This document shows, piece after piece, positions 16,580 through 24,137 of a stretch of 34,772 nt of DNA. This stretch comes from JBJFGR01 sp051892875 (GTDB lineage Bacteria > Pseudomonadota > Gammaproteobacteria > Enterobacterales > Succinivibrionaceae): assembly GCA_051892875.1 (NCBI GenBank), contig JBJFGR010000125.1, forward strand, positions 1 to 34,772, read 5' to 3'. The stretch's first letter is position 1, and each line of letters begins with the position of its first letter. Below the pieces are notes generated by a model, which was given only the letters and a program-made list of their open reading frames with translations, did no database searches and was not told the origin of the DNA. The translations under genes and the position numbers were made by a program.

Positions 16580-18292
16580 ATGGAAAATCAAAAGAATGTT
16601 ACTTTAAACGATTTATCTGAGGGTGCAATTCCAGTTGCAACTCCTAAGGCTATGCCTCATATGCCTACTAGATTAAATGCTAATGAAGCTGTAGAAGTAA
16701 ACAGAAGAGAAGTAGCCCAATTAAATGCTAAGGATCAACCTGTAACTGGCACAGGTAATCCTATGATTGATGATGGTATTAAAAATATCGATCCGACTAT
16801 TGAGAGATTAAGACAAGAATCTTTAGCTACTATAGAAGAGGGTAAGATACAAAGAGCTGAAGAATCTTTAGATTCTGATATTGACAATGATGATATTAAT
16901 ATCGAATCAGATGTTTCTCCTAAGAAGTTCAAATTAGTTGATGATGAACAACCTCAACAAAATGATTATATAGCTAAAGCAATGGAGAGATTCAATGATG
17001 ATAAAGAACATGATTTAAATAATATCAGAATGGACGAACCTAATCCTGATGATGAAAGAATTACTCAGATTGTTCAGGAAGAAACTACAACATATTCAGA
17101 CGATAATGATAGATCTGCTAACTCAATCATAATTGATAAAGACATAGATGATGATTTAGGTCTATTAGATGACGAAGAATCTGAGGATGACGATGAAGAC
17201 ACCACTGAATCTGAAGAACAAAGAAAAGCTATAGAAGCACAGCAAAAAGAAAAGACTGAGAAAATTTATGATACTATAAGAAAGGAAATGTCTGAAAAGT
17301 TCAAGCCTGTAACCAATACTATTGACTTAAACAAATTCAGAATTTCTAAGAAGACTGTGTCAGGTTCTAGAGTTCTTAAGGAAATTAACGATTCTGCTAT
17401 TGAATGTGCTGACGGTGTTCTATATGAAGAAAAACGTTGTGTTAGAATGTCTGCATTATCTGCATTAGAAATTGAAAAGTTAGATCCATCTAGAGCTAGA
17501 AATGGTAATGAGACTCAGATTATGATTGATAGAATGAGACTTATTTATGACCATATTATTGATGAATCTAAACCAAGTTCTTTCAATGAATGGGCTAAAA
17601 CAGTTTCTATGAGTTCTATTAATGATTATTTCTTCACATTATATAAGGCTACATTTGGTAAAGCTAATATTATCACTTATACTTGTGAGTGCGATAATGT
17701 ATTTCTACAAACTAAACCTATTAATGATATGATTAAGTTTAGAAATGATGAAGTTAAGGATAAGTACTTTGATATTCTTCATAATGGTACAAGAGAATCT
17801 AAACCTTTAACTACTGAGCTATTCCAAATTTCTGATGATTATGTAGCAGAATTAAGAAAGCCATCTCTATATGATTTATTTATAGAGCAATCATATATTC
17901 CAAAAGATTTCAGTGATAAGTACAGTGATTTGATTCTATTATTATCTTATATTGAAAATATTTATATGATTAATAGAAGTACTGGTGAACTATTAAAGAT
18001 CGATACTAAACCAGACTTTACTAACAAAACTCTAACTGCTAAGAGAAGAATTAAGATTTTTGCTTCTATTATTAAGAATTTAAATTCTGACCAATTAACA
18101 AATCTATCAGTAAAGACTAATGATTTTGATGAAGGTGAATTAGATGAAGATGGAAACAAAATCATAAATATTTCTTATCAAACACCAGAAACTGTTTGTC
18201 CTAAGTGTGGTAAGAAGATAGAAGCTCAACCAGATCGTCCAGACTCCATGGTTTTTACACGTCATCAACTGGGTCTTTTGAGCAAGATATAA
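16580..18292 (+). CDS. Acidic baseplate/tail-assembly protein, possibly gp26-like
   Basis: A 570-residue protein. Residues 1-230 are low-complexity and very acidic (DLGLLDDEESEDDDEDTTESEE), likely disordered. Residues 235-570 form a folded domain with four cysteines in pairs (C369/C371 and C540/C543, the latter in CPKCGKK) that could hold zinc. It directly follows gp25, and a small overlapping frame follows its stop. The position and the tail-end frame overlap recall baseplate hub or tail-assembly chaperone genes such as T4 gp26/gp51, but I cannot confirm family membership by eye. AAGGAGG precedes ATG 16580. A -1 slip near its 3' end would extend it to about 634 residues. Confidence 0.6.
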   Translation: MENQKNVTLNDLSEGAIPVATPKAMPHMPTRLNANEAVEVNRREVAQLNAKDQPVTGTGNPMIDDGIKNIDPTIERLRQESLATIEEGKIQRAEESLDSDIDNDDINIESDVSPKKFKLVDDEQPQQNDYIAKAMERFNDDKEHDLNNIRMDEPNPDDERITQIVQEETTTYSDDNDRSANSIIIDKDIDDDLGLLDDEESEDDDEDTTESEEQRKAIEAQQKEKTEKIYDTIRKEMSEKFKPVTNTIDLNKFRISKKTVSGSRVLKEINDSAIECADGVLYEEKRCVRMSALSALEIEKLDPSRARNGNETQIMIDRMRLIYDHIIDESKPSSFNEWAKTVSMSSINDYFFTLYKATFGKANIITYTCECDNVFLQTKPINDMIKFRNDEVKDKYFDILHNGTRESKPLTTELFQISDDYVAELRKPSLYDLFIEQSYIPKDFSDKYSDLILLLSYIENIYMINRSTGELLKIDTKPDFTNKTLTAKRRIKIFASIIKNLNSDQLTNLSVKTNDFDEGELDEDGNKIINISYQTPETVCPKCGKKIEAQPDRPDSMVFTRHQLGLLSKI

Positions 18293-18306
18293 TACGTCTT
18301 GAGCAA

Positions 18307-18483
18307 TTGTCCACTTTCTTTAAAGGTAAAATTTCTTTTATGGAATTAAGAGAAATGCCTCTTTCTGTTTTACAAGTGCTTCAAAAGATTGCATACGAAC
18401 GTATGCAATCTGAAGCTGGTAAAAAACAGATTGAGGGTGAAGTGATGTTAGATGCTATGGAAGAAGGAGGGTTGGTTCCATGA
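18307..18483 (+). CDS. Small overlapping frame, possible -1 frameshift extension
   Basis: An open frame in the -1 phase relative to the preceding gene. It is open from 18214 (after a TAA at 18211-18213) to TGA 18483. The sequence reads as a believable helical protein well before any ATG (FEQDIIRLEQLSTFFKGK, then MELREMPLSVLQVLQKIAYERM). The only starts are TTG 18307 and ATG 18340, both with poor ribosome sites. This suggests either translation by -1 slippage from the 570-residue protein, or a coupled small gene of 47-58 residues. It ends in ATGA overlap with the next start. The coordinates given use the TTG start as a compromise. Confidence 0.5.
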   Translation: MSTFFKGKISFMELREMPLSVLQVLQKIAYERMQSEAGKKQIEGEVMLDAMEEGGLVP

Positions 18484-18797
18484 TGTTATCTATGACGTTA
18501 CTAGATCTGGTTGAATTTACTAAACATGTAGACGGAATAGATTTAAAAAACTACATGAGTAACTATATCGCTCAAAATAGCATTATATATGATATCTTAA
18601 AAGGAACTAACTGTATGGTAGGTGTTATAAATTTTGAGGATAACACTATCACTTATGCAATAAGTGCTGATATAGTAGAAAGTAACAATATAGTATTTCC
18701 GCAAACATATTATATGTATGGAGCTAACTATATTATAGAACTCAATAATTTCGAAGAATCATATTTTGTAACGATAAAAAAGATCAATGGGGAATAA
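18480..18797 (+). CDS. Unknown 105-residue protein
   Basis: A small soluble protein with GAAGGAGGG before ATG 18480, overlapping the stop of the small upstream frame (ATGA). The middle part (residues 45-100) looks like alternating beta strands, e.g. NCMVGVINFEDNTITYAIS and NNFEESYFVTIKKI. There is no recognised motif. It lies between baseplate genes and the RNAP subunit in a late-type unit, so a structural or assembly role is possible. Its stop codon is inside the loop side of the hairpin at 18783-18809. Confidence 0.6.
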   Translation: MMLSMTLLDLVEFTKHVDGIDLKNYMSNYIAQNSIIYDILKGTNCMVGVINFEDNTITYAISADIVESNNIVFPQTYYMYGANYIIELNNFEESYFVTIKKINGE

Positions 18798-18809
18798 GTC
18801 CCCATTGAT
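18783..18809 (+). terminator. Hairpin spanning the stop codon before the RNAP gene
   Basis: Stem ATCAATGGGGA / TCCCCATTGAT with a 5-base loop, 11 perfect pairs. There is no U-tract after it, so read-through into the RNAP gene is likely. No promoter motif of either class is visible between it and 18838. Confidence 0.5.
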
Positions 18810-18837
18810 TAAATTATAAAGTTTAAGGAGGAATATT

Positions 18838-20601
18838 ATGGATAATATTACTACATTATTATCAGATTATGATTTAATACTATTAAATGAAGCTGCTAAT
18901 AATAACACGTTAAAAGTAGAGTTATTAGATATTGAAAAGTTTATTAAAGTTAACAATTGTAAAGAAGTATCAGATCCTGTATTTTTTAATGGTCCAACAC
19001 CTACACCACAAGGATTATTATCTAATGAAATATTTGGTATAACTAAAGCTGAAAGATCTGGAATATATGCATATATTGATCTAGGAGGAACATTCTTACA
19101 TCCTCTTGTATATAAAGCATTATGTCAACTCAATTCTAAAATAGTTGATATTGTTCATGGTACAGATACTTTCAAAATAACTGAAAATGGTGAATTAGTA
19201 AAAGATCCAGATGGTGATACAGGCATAGATTGGTTAAAGAAAAATTTTGATAAGATTAATTTCAATACATCTAATACTAAGTCTAGACAATTAAGACTTA
19301 AGTTTATAGCCCAGAATAGAAAGATTATGTGGATTACTAGATATGTAGTAATACCAGCATACTATAGAGACGTAGATACTAAACAAGCAAGTATTGGTGT
19401 AGGTGAAATTAATAAATTATATTCATCTTTAATACTTGCAGCTAAGTCATTAAAAGAAACTGCTTCTTACGGATTAACTTTATCTGATGCAACTAAGGGA
19501 AGAATTCAAACTATACTTCAACAAATATACGACTGGTTTGGTGCTGGTACTACTATTAATGGTCAAGAAACTTCAAGTAACTTACCAGGAAAGACTGGTT
19601 TAATTAAGAAAGGTGTAATGTATAAAACTGTTGACTATTCTGTTAGATTAGTACTATCATGTCCTGAACTTAAAGCAGAAAATATAGAAGATATTATGGT
19701 TGATATGAACCATGCTGCTGAACCATTAGCTGCAGCTATAACCAACTTCAAACCATATATAGTATTCTGGTTAAGAAGATATTTCGAAAACCAATTTGCT
19801 GGAAAAATGGAATTCCCTGTTATGATAAAAGATACCAAAGAAGTTGTTCAAGTTCCTTTAGAAGATTATCAAATTACTTTTTCTGATATTGAAATAAATA
19901 AACAAATAGAAAGATTTGTACATGGATATTCTAATAGATTTATTCCTATACCTCTCCCAATTGATAAAACTCAAATGACATATATATTAAAAAATAAAAA
20001 GCTCGGTCCTTTAGACCCAGATAAACTTTATATGACATTTAAAGGATATCAAGTAGATGCAGAACAATATGCTAGTGATGGCAATAAAGATTATAGTAGT
20101 TATCCAATAATTGAAAGACCTTTAACATGGTGTGATTTATTCTATAGAGCGGCTTGTGATATGACTGAAGATAAGATGGTATTAATTACAAGATTTCCTA
20201 TTGACTCTTATTTAAATCAATACCCCTCCAAAATAAGAATTAAATCTACTAATAAAACTGAGCCTATAGTAATTAATGGTAAATTATACAAATGGTATCC
20301 TAAGATTAGAAAAGAAGATATACTATCTAATACATCTCCAGTATTCTCTGATACTATGTCTATTAGTAATGGATTAATTACTGCAATGGGTGCTGACTAT
20401 GATGGTGATACTTGTATAGTAAAACCTGTATATACAGTAGAAGCTAATAAAGAATGTGAAGAAGCAGCAAAAGCTAAAGTTCAAATTATAGGTATGGATG
20501 GTAAAGCTACGAGAGATATATCTAAAGAGAACATTGTAGCTTTATATTGTTTAACCAATCATCCAGATCCAACTATAAAATTTGTTGATCCTATATTCTA
20601 A
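18838..20601 (+). CDS. DNA-directed RNA polymerase beta' subunit, N-terminal half
   Basis: A 587-residue protein with the first half of the multisubunit RNAP largest subunit. In order: GLLSNEIFGI near residue 59 and the following GIYAYIDLGG strand (equivalent to the beta' N-terminal GLF..RIFGP...GHIEL, without the usual zinc-binding cysteines). Then LPGKTGLIKKG...VDYSVRLVLS at 249-276 (counterpart of L.GK.GRFR.NL.GKRVDYSGRSVI). Then ITRFPIDSY, and the catalytic GADYDGD at 518-524, with D520, D522 and D524 binding magnesium. It ends about 60 residues later, after ENIVALYCLTNHPD (counterpart of DVVLGLYYMT). The C-terminal half must be a separate gene, as in phiKZ- and AR9-type phages. The late operon context suggests the virion polymerase. 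ATG 18838 has AAGGAGG upstream. Confidence 0.93.
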   Translation: MDNITTLLSDYDLILLNEAANNNTLKVELLDIEKFIKVNNCKEVSDPVFFNGPTPTPQGLLSNEIFGITKAERSGIYAYIDLGGTFLHPLVYKALCQLNSKIVDIVHGTDTFKITENGELVKDPDGDTGIDWLKKNFDKINFNTSNTKSRQLRLKFIAQNRKIMWITRYVVIPAYYRDVDTKQASIGVGEINKLYSSLILAAKSLKETASYGLTLSDATKGRIQTILQQIYDWFGAGTTINGQETSSNLPGKTGLIKKGVMYKTVDYSVRLVLSCPELKAENIEDIMVDMNHAAEPLAAAITNFKPYIVFWLRRYFENQFAGKMEFPVMIKDTKEVVQVPLEDYQITFSDIEINKQIERFVHGYSNRFIPIPLPIDKTQMTYILKNKKLGPLDPDKLYMTFKGYQVDAEQYASDGNKDYSSYPIIERPLTWCDLFYRAACDMTEDKMVLITRFPIDSYLNQYPSKIRIKSTNKTEPIVINGKLYKWYPKIRKEDILSNTSPVFSDTMSISNGLITAMGADYDGDTCIVKPVYTVEANKECEEAAKAKVQIIGMDGKATRDISKENIVALYCLTNHPDPTIKFVDPIF

Positions 20602-20623
20602 TTTGTAATTCTACAGATATTTA

Positions 20624-20643
20624 ATTATATACTATTTATAGTG
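20624..20643 (+). promoter_or_regulatory. Early-type promoter motif, plus strand
   Basis: ATTATATACTATTTATAGTG, one base longer than the other seven copies. It is the only plus-strand copy in the window. It stands before a short transcript that ends at the terminator at 20781-20812. Confidence 0.6.
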
Positions 20644-20715
20644 AATGAATACAATACTTCATTCTAGGACTACATAGAAGACCTCTATGAATCTACAGAA
20701 AAGGAGGCATTTAAG

Positions 20716-20754
20716 ATGGACGATTCAGAAGTTGTCGGCACTTATGGTGACTAA
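20716..20754 (+). CDS. 12-residue peptide ORF with a strong ribosome site
   Basis: MDDSEVVGTYGD, with AAAGGAGG ending nine bases before the ATG. The last four codons and the stop form the 5' arm of the hairpin at 20743-20769, so ribosome passage would open that hairpin. Another frame (20687-20761, 24 codons) overlaps but lacks a good ribosome site. Confidence 0.35.
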   Translation: MDDSEVVGTYGD

Positions 20755-20769
20755 TAATTAGTCACCATA
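20743..20769 (+). other. Hairpin over the tiny ORF's stop codon
   Basis: TATGGTGACTAA (20743-20754) pairs with TTAGTCACCATA (20758-20769), loop of three. There is no U-tract after it. Confidence 0.6.
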
Positions 20770-20780
20770 CAAAACAAGAG

Positions 20781-20812
20781 AATAACGGCTGCACACGCAG
20801 CCGTTATTTTTT
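20781..20812 (+). terminator. Strong rho-independent terminator
   Basis: Stem AATAACGGCTGC / GCAGCCGTTATT with loop ACAC, followed by six T on the plus strand. It is GC-rich for this genome. It ends the small transcript and lies at the convergent end of the gene at 20811-21143, for which it may also act. Confidence 0.85.
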
Positions 20813-21143
20813 ATTGAACTAAAGTTTCATCATCTATATCTGGAGCTTCAGGTTGAGTTTCAACTACTGGACTTTCCTTAACTATTTCTTTTTTGTTTTC
20901 TTCCTTAACAGGATCAGGAATATTAAGTATATTATAATTAGAAAGATTTAGTTGAGTCTTTTGACCATTATCTCCAATTGCATATACATATGCACCATTG
21001 ATTAAACATATTCTAATTTGAGCAGCTGTTAGCTTTCTCTTTACGTTAGCAAATCTAGCAATAATAGGGCTTAGATTAATCTGTCTACTTCTATTAACTA
21101 TATTTACATAACGTACTTCTTTACTAGTCATTTGTCTTTGCAT
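20811..21143 (-). CDS. Unknown 110-residue late protein
   Basis: A basic N-terminal domain (residues 1-75, with NIVNRSRQINLSPIIARFANVKRKL) followed by a strand pair (AYVYAIGDNGQKTQLNLS) and an acidic, proline-rich disordered tail (KEEN...VVETQPEAPDIDDETLVQ). It is last of three small genes behind the late-type promoter at 21817-21829. ATG 21143 has TAGGAGGAAC upstream. The basic head and acidic tail suggest a minor capsid-associated or assembly protein. Not recognised. Confidence 0.6.
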   Translation of the reverse strand: MQRQMTSKEVRYVNIVNRSRQINLSPIIARFANVKRKLTAAQIRICLINGAYVYAIGDNGQKTQLNLSNYNILNIPDPVKEENKKEIVKESPVVETQPEAPDIDDETLVQ

Positions 21144-21155
21144 TTTAAGTTCCTC

Positions 21156-21470
21156 CTATTCTATCTCGATTACATCTGGATCTAATTCTAAGTCAATTAT
21201 TACATCAACATCATCATTTTCCATTTCATCGAATTCGTCATCATAGTCTTCATAATCTAGATCTTCTAGTGGTTCAGAGTCGATAATTTCATCAATCTCT
21301 TCTTGAGTTAATCCATTAAATAAAACATCAATACATCTATCTGAAGTAGTTGTTGTTTCAGATAAAAGTTCTTTAGCTATTTGAATATACTCATCAACAG
21401 CTCTCTCTAAACATAAAAATCTAGTTTCAGTAAAATTAGCTATATATTCATCCATTCTAGGATTATTCAT
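21156..21470 (-). CDS. Unknown acidic late protein
   Basis: A 104-residue protein starting MNNPRMDEY at 21470. An ATG 12 bases further upstream (21482) has its ribosome-like GAGG directly abutting it, so the inner start, with AGGATGGTG before it, is preferred. The N-terminal half is helical. The C-terminal half is strongly acidic (EDYDDEFDEMENDDVDVIIDLELDPD). It overlaps the preceding acidic gene by 8 bases, so the pair is translationally coupled. Function unknown; such acidic small late proteins are often scaffolding or DNA-mimic-like, but nothing here decides. Confidence 0.55.
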   Translation of the reverse strand: MNNPRMDEYIANFTETRFLCLERAVDEYIQIAKELLSETTTTSDRCIDVLFNGLTQEEIDEIIDSEPLEDLDYEDYDDEFDEMENDDVDVIIDLELDPDVIEIE

Positions 21471-21786
21471 ATTCTTCACCATCCTCTTCAGATTTTTTAA
21501 ATTCTATTTCATCAGGTAGAATGAATTCTTCTTCTAGATCATCTTCTGATATAAAAATAGTAGGATCTAATCCCTCACGATTATCTACACCAAATAGATC
21601 TGAAAGTAAAGAAGAAACAGTTGTATCGCTATCTGAATCAAAAATTGAACCCATTCCTTCTTGAATGGCTTCGTCTACATACTTATCAACTACAAACCAA
21701 ACAGATTCTGAATAAATTGGATCATCGATTTTCTGAAATTGGTCTATACATTCTATCATTAAATCCTCACAAGCAGAGTTGACCAT
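21463..21786 (-). CDS. Unknown acidic late protein
   Basis: A 107-residue protein, first gene behind the late-type promoter at 21817-21829, with TTAAGGAGGTATC before ATG 21786. The N-terminal part is helical (ACEDLMIECIDQFQKI), and the C-terminal part is acidic (DDLEEEFILPDEIEFKKSEEDGEEYE). The segment PIYSESVWFVVDKY resembles the N-terminal MIYSESAMLIL of the late Cys/Lys-rich protein at 14102, though too briefly to claim homology. Not recognised. Confidence 0.55.
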   Translation of the reverse strand: MVNSACEDLMIECIDQFQKIDDPIYSESVWFVVDKYVDEAIQEGMGSIFDSDSDTTVSSLLSDLFGVDNREGLDPTIFISEDDLEEEFILPDEIEFKKSEEDGEEYE

Positions 21787-21816
21787 AATTGATACCTCCT
21801 TAAGGTTAAGTATAAT

Positions 21817-21829
21817 TTAATAGTATGTT
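21817..21829 (-). promoter_or_regulatory. Late-type promoter AACA-N6-TAA
   Basis: Minus strand AACATACTATTAA, 30 bases before the start at 21786. It overlaps the stop codon of the gene ending at 21828. Confidence 0.6.
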
Positions 21830-23027
21830 AAGTCATTAACTTTTTGATAGAATTTTCAATGATAAATATAATCATAGGTATTACATAGAATAGATTATTA
21901 TCAGACTTAACGAATTCTATATTCTCTATTATAGGGATAATATTAGAATCTATCTTCATACCATTCATATATCTAATGATTATATTATAAATACTATGAT
22001 AAGATTGATTTTCATATAACTCGCCAGTGTGAACTCTACGTACAAAATCTGGATCTAATGTAGTATATCTCTGTAATCCTTTGTCTTTATAATCTATCAT
22101 ATAATATTCTTCTTTAACTGTAGAGAATAACGAATATGAGTTATCTATTATATCAGCATGATATGTATTGTTATTGAATAGAGATGTTGTTTTAGTTTCT
22201 AAAGCTCTAAAGTAAGTATCATTATATTCAATAGAAAAAGTTCTAGGAATAGGTATCTCATGATGTACAAATACATACTCAGTTGAACCCTCCATAATTT
22301 TATTTCTTATCAAAAACTCTATCATGTATGGATCATAAAGATTTCCATAATATCCCTCATAAGTGAATGTCTGCACCCTATCATTATAGAATAATGCTAT
22401 ATAATAGTCTTTTAACTTTAGTAATATATTGTCAAGTATATCAATAGTTAAATAACTTTCTTCATTAATAACAGCATTAAAATTAGTACCTACATTATTT
22501 ATTATCATTCTAAATCTATCTACTACTTGTTCTTCAATAGCTTTAGTTCCTATATTATCCAGCATAGCCTCAAATCTATATATATTATTATTATTATCGA
22601 TAGTATCGAATGATACAGCATTGACTTTATACATCCATTCTTTACCAGCATGAGTAAAAGTAAAGAAATCTCCTTGATATGGTACCCATGTGTTAGGGAG
22701 AACTATACCAGCAATACTAGGCATACCTGATACACCTAATCCCTCATCACTATATTCTTCTTCTAGTTCTATTCTTATATTACGAGTATAGAATATAGCT
22801 TCAGTTATTTTGTTAAATCTCATTGGACTTTTTTTACCAAGAGACGAATACTCTGCTCTAGTACCCTCATCTAATGTAGTTGCTTTATTATTAAGATTAT
22901 ACCAGTTACATATAACTGGAGTTTTATCATTAAAAACGTAGTTAGCTGTTTTAACTTTATTAATTGTACCTTGTGTTAAACTATCTATAGTATTAACATA
23001 AGTCTTATTAATAAACTTTCCACTCAT
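21828..23027 (-). CDS. Probable virion structural protein (neck/tail region), unrecognised
   Basis: A 399-residue protein with its own late promoter (23045-23057) and a strong AAAGGAGGTG before ATG 23027. The N-terminal half is beta-rich, with a central segment IVLPNTWVPYQGDFFTFTHAGKEWMYKV (seen in two parts) that looks like a phage connector or tail-domain strand pattern. The C-terminus ends in a hydrophobic stretch (NNLFYVIPMIIFIIENSIKKL). I do not recognise the family. A structural role follows from promoter class, composition and operon position only. Confidence 0.6.
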   Translation of the reverse strand: MSGKFINKTYVNTIDSLTQGTINKVKTANYVFNDKTPVICNWYNLNNKATTLDEGTRAEYSSLGKKSPMRFNKITEAIFYTRNIRIELEEEYSDEGLGVSGMPSIAGIVLPNTWVPYQGDFFTFTHAGKEWMYKVNAVSFDTIDNNNNIYRFEAMLDNIGTKAIEEQVVDRFRMIINNVGTNFNAVINEESYLTIDILDNILLKLKDYYIALFYNDRVQTFTYEGYYGNLYDPYMIEFLIRNKIMEGSTEYVFVHHEIPIPRTFSIEYNDTYFRALETKTTSLFNNNTYHADIIDNSYSLFSTVKEEYYMIDYKDKGLQRYTTLDPDFVRRVHTGELYENQSYHSIYNIIIRYMNGMKIDSNIIPIIENIEFVKSDNNLFYVIPMIIFIIENSIKKLMT

Positions 23028-23044
23028 ACTAACACCTCCTTTAT

Positions 23045-23057
23045 TTATAAAAATGTT
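23045..23057 (-). promoter_or_regulatory. Late-type promoter AACA-N6-TAA
   Basis: Minus strand AACATTTTTATAA, 17 bases before the start at 23027. It is identical over all 13 bases to the site at 16109-16121. Confidence 0.7.
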
Positions 23058-23077
23058 TCATATAAAAAATAAAGGCA

Positions 23078-23115
23078 AGATAAATAAAAAATAAATGGGG
23101 TCATATGACCCCATT
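23078..23115 (-). terminator. Terminator with perfect 22-base palindrome
   Basis: The palindrome AATGGGGTCATATGACCCCATT (23094-23115) is 12 bases past the stop of the gene at 23127. On the minus strand it is followed by a U-rich run. Confidence 0.75.
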
Positions 23116-23126
23116 ATATTATAGAA

Positions 23127-24089
23127 TTATTCTTCTTCGTCAGTTACAATATTACCGTTTATGTCATATTGAGTAACAGTTTCGATATATGTTGATTTAA
23201 TATAAATTTCACTGTCACTAACATTTTCATATTTATGCTCTTCTTCTTCCACTTTCTTGCAATTAATTATTTTGTCTATTTTTCCATTCGTATAATAAGT
23301 CACTTGTTGATATTCATGGTATTCACTATCGATTTCTTCATGCTCTGGAATAACCTTAGTAGATATTAATGTTAAGTCTTCGGTTAACCAATAATCGGCA
23401 TACACTGATAACTCTGGATAAATGTCTACATCTATAATATCTTTTACTGATGTAAGCCATTCTGATAAATATTTTTTATCAGATTTCTTCTCGAGATGAA
23501 TATAATCAATACTAATATAAAAATATTCACTTTCGATATAATCTCCAGATTTGTCTCTTTCGTGAACAAAAACACTACCTAAGAATGCTTTGGTAGTGTC
23601 TATTTTTTCAATGTCTAGTATACCATCACTGTCTTCTAATGGAAGTGTATAACAAGCGGTTATTTTTTTGTCATCAACAATAGTGGTAAAGTTTACTACT
23701 ATATCGATTACATCTTCGTCTTTATATTTACGAAGACACATTGCCTGATGTTGATTACCAGTATCATAGAAAATAGTGAGCTCATCATAATCATAATACT
23801 CCTTGTATATCTTATGAGGAGAGCTACAACTAGATAATGGTGTATCATGAATAATCTCTTTTGTTGTACTACCGTTGGTAGAGCAGTAATGTGTTACTTC
23901 ACCAGTATACTCGTCTACTTCGTACCTTTCTAGGTCTACTACCATCGGAAATGGATTTCTTATGCTAGTTTTACAAACTAGTTTACGTCCATCATACTGA
24001 TAGTATATAACTTCAGAATTAGCATGATTTTTAACGTAGATTGGTAAATTACTGTTAGTGGTGATTACTTCAATTTTTCTTTCTTCCAT
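23127..24089 (-). CDS. YD/RHS-like beta-repeat protein, early gene
   Basis: A 320-residue protein of short beta strands with repeat units such as YYQYDGRKLVCKT, YEVDEYTGEVTHY, YTNGKIDKIINCK and TQYDINGNIVTDEEE. It has the same style as the 402-residue protein at 8660-9868. It has no signal or membrane segment. It stands alone between an early promoter (24201-24219, with a structured 112-base leader) and a terminator, so it is probably an independently regulated early gene. ATG 24089 has CGGAGGAAA upstream. The pair may be paralogues. Function unknown. Confidence 0.6.
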   Translation of the reverse strand: MEERKIEVITTNSNLPIYVKNHANSEVIYYQYDGRKLVCKTSIRNPFPMVVDLERYEVDEYTGEVTHYCSTNGSTTKEIIHDTPLSSCSSPHKIYKEYYDYDELTIFYDTGNQHQAMCLRKYKDEDVIDIVVNFTTIVDDKKITACYTLPLEDSDGILDIEKIDTTKAFLGSVFVHERDKSGDYIESEYFYISIDYIHLEKKSDKKYLSEWLTSVKDIIDVDIYPELSVYADYWLTEDLTLISTKVIPEHEEIDSEYHEYQQVTYYTNGKIDKIINCKKVEEEEHKYENVSDSEIYIKSTYIETVTQYDINGNIVTDEEE

Positions 24090-24137
24090 TTTAATTTCCT
24101 CCGATTTTAAGTCTCTCGACTATATGATTATTAATAT

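Larger units (their letters stand above)
20643..20812 (+). ncRNA. Small structured transcript with a 12-codon ORF
   Basis: A predicted RNA of about 170 bases between an early-type promoter and a strong terminator. It opens with a perfect 7-pair stem-loop (GAATGAA 20643-20649 with TTCATTC 20658-20664). A shorter hairpin follows (CATAG/CTATG), then AAAGGAGG and a 12-codon ORF, a 12-pair hairpin covering the end and stop of that ORF (20743-20769), and the terminator. It occupies the gap of about 210 bases between the RNAP gene and the convergent gene at 20811. It may act as a regulatory RNA, a leader-peptide device, or a relic. No known RNA family is recognised. Confidence 0.5.

Noticed and set aside
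20602..20720. Intron or intein splitting the RNAP gene
   Set aside because: The beta' frame ends cleanly, the downstream plus-strand sequence is a short unit with its own promoter and terminator, and no C-half exon follows in the window; a separately encoded C-half is simpler.
20687..20761. 24-codon ORF overlapping the 12-codon ORF
   Set aside because: No good ribosome site precedes it, while the 12-codon ORF has AAAGGAGG at ideal distance.
23094..23115. Perfect 22-base palindrome as operator or attachment site
   Set aside because: It sits just past a stop codon with a U-rich run on the same strand, so it fits a terminator.
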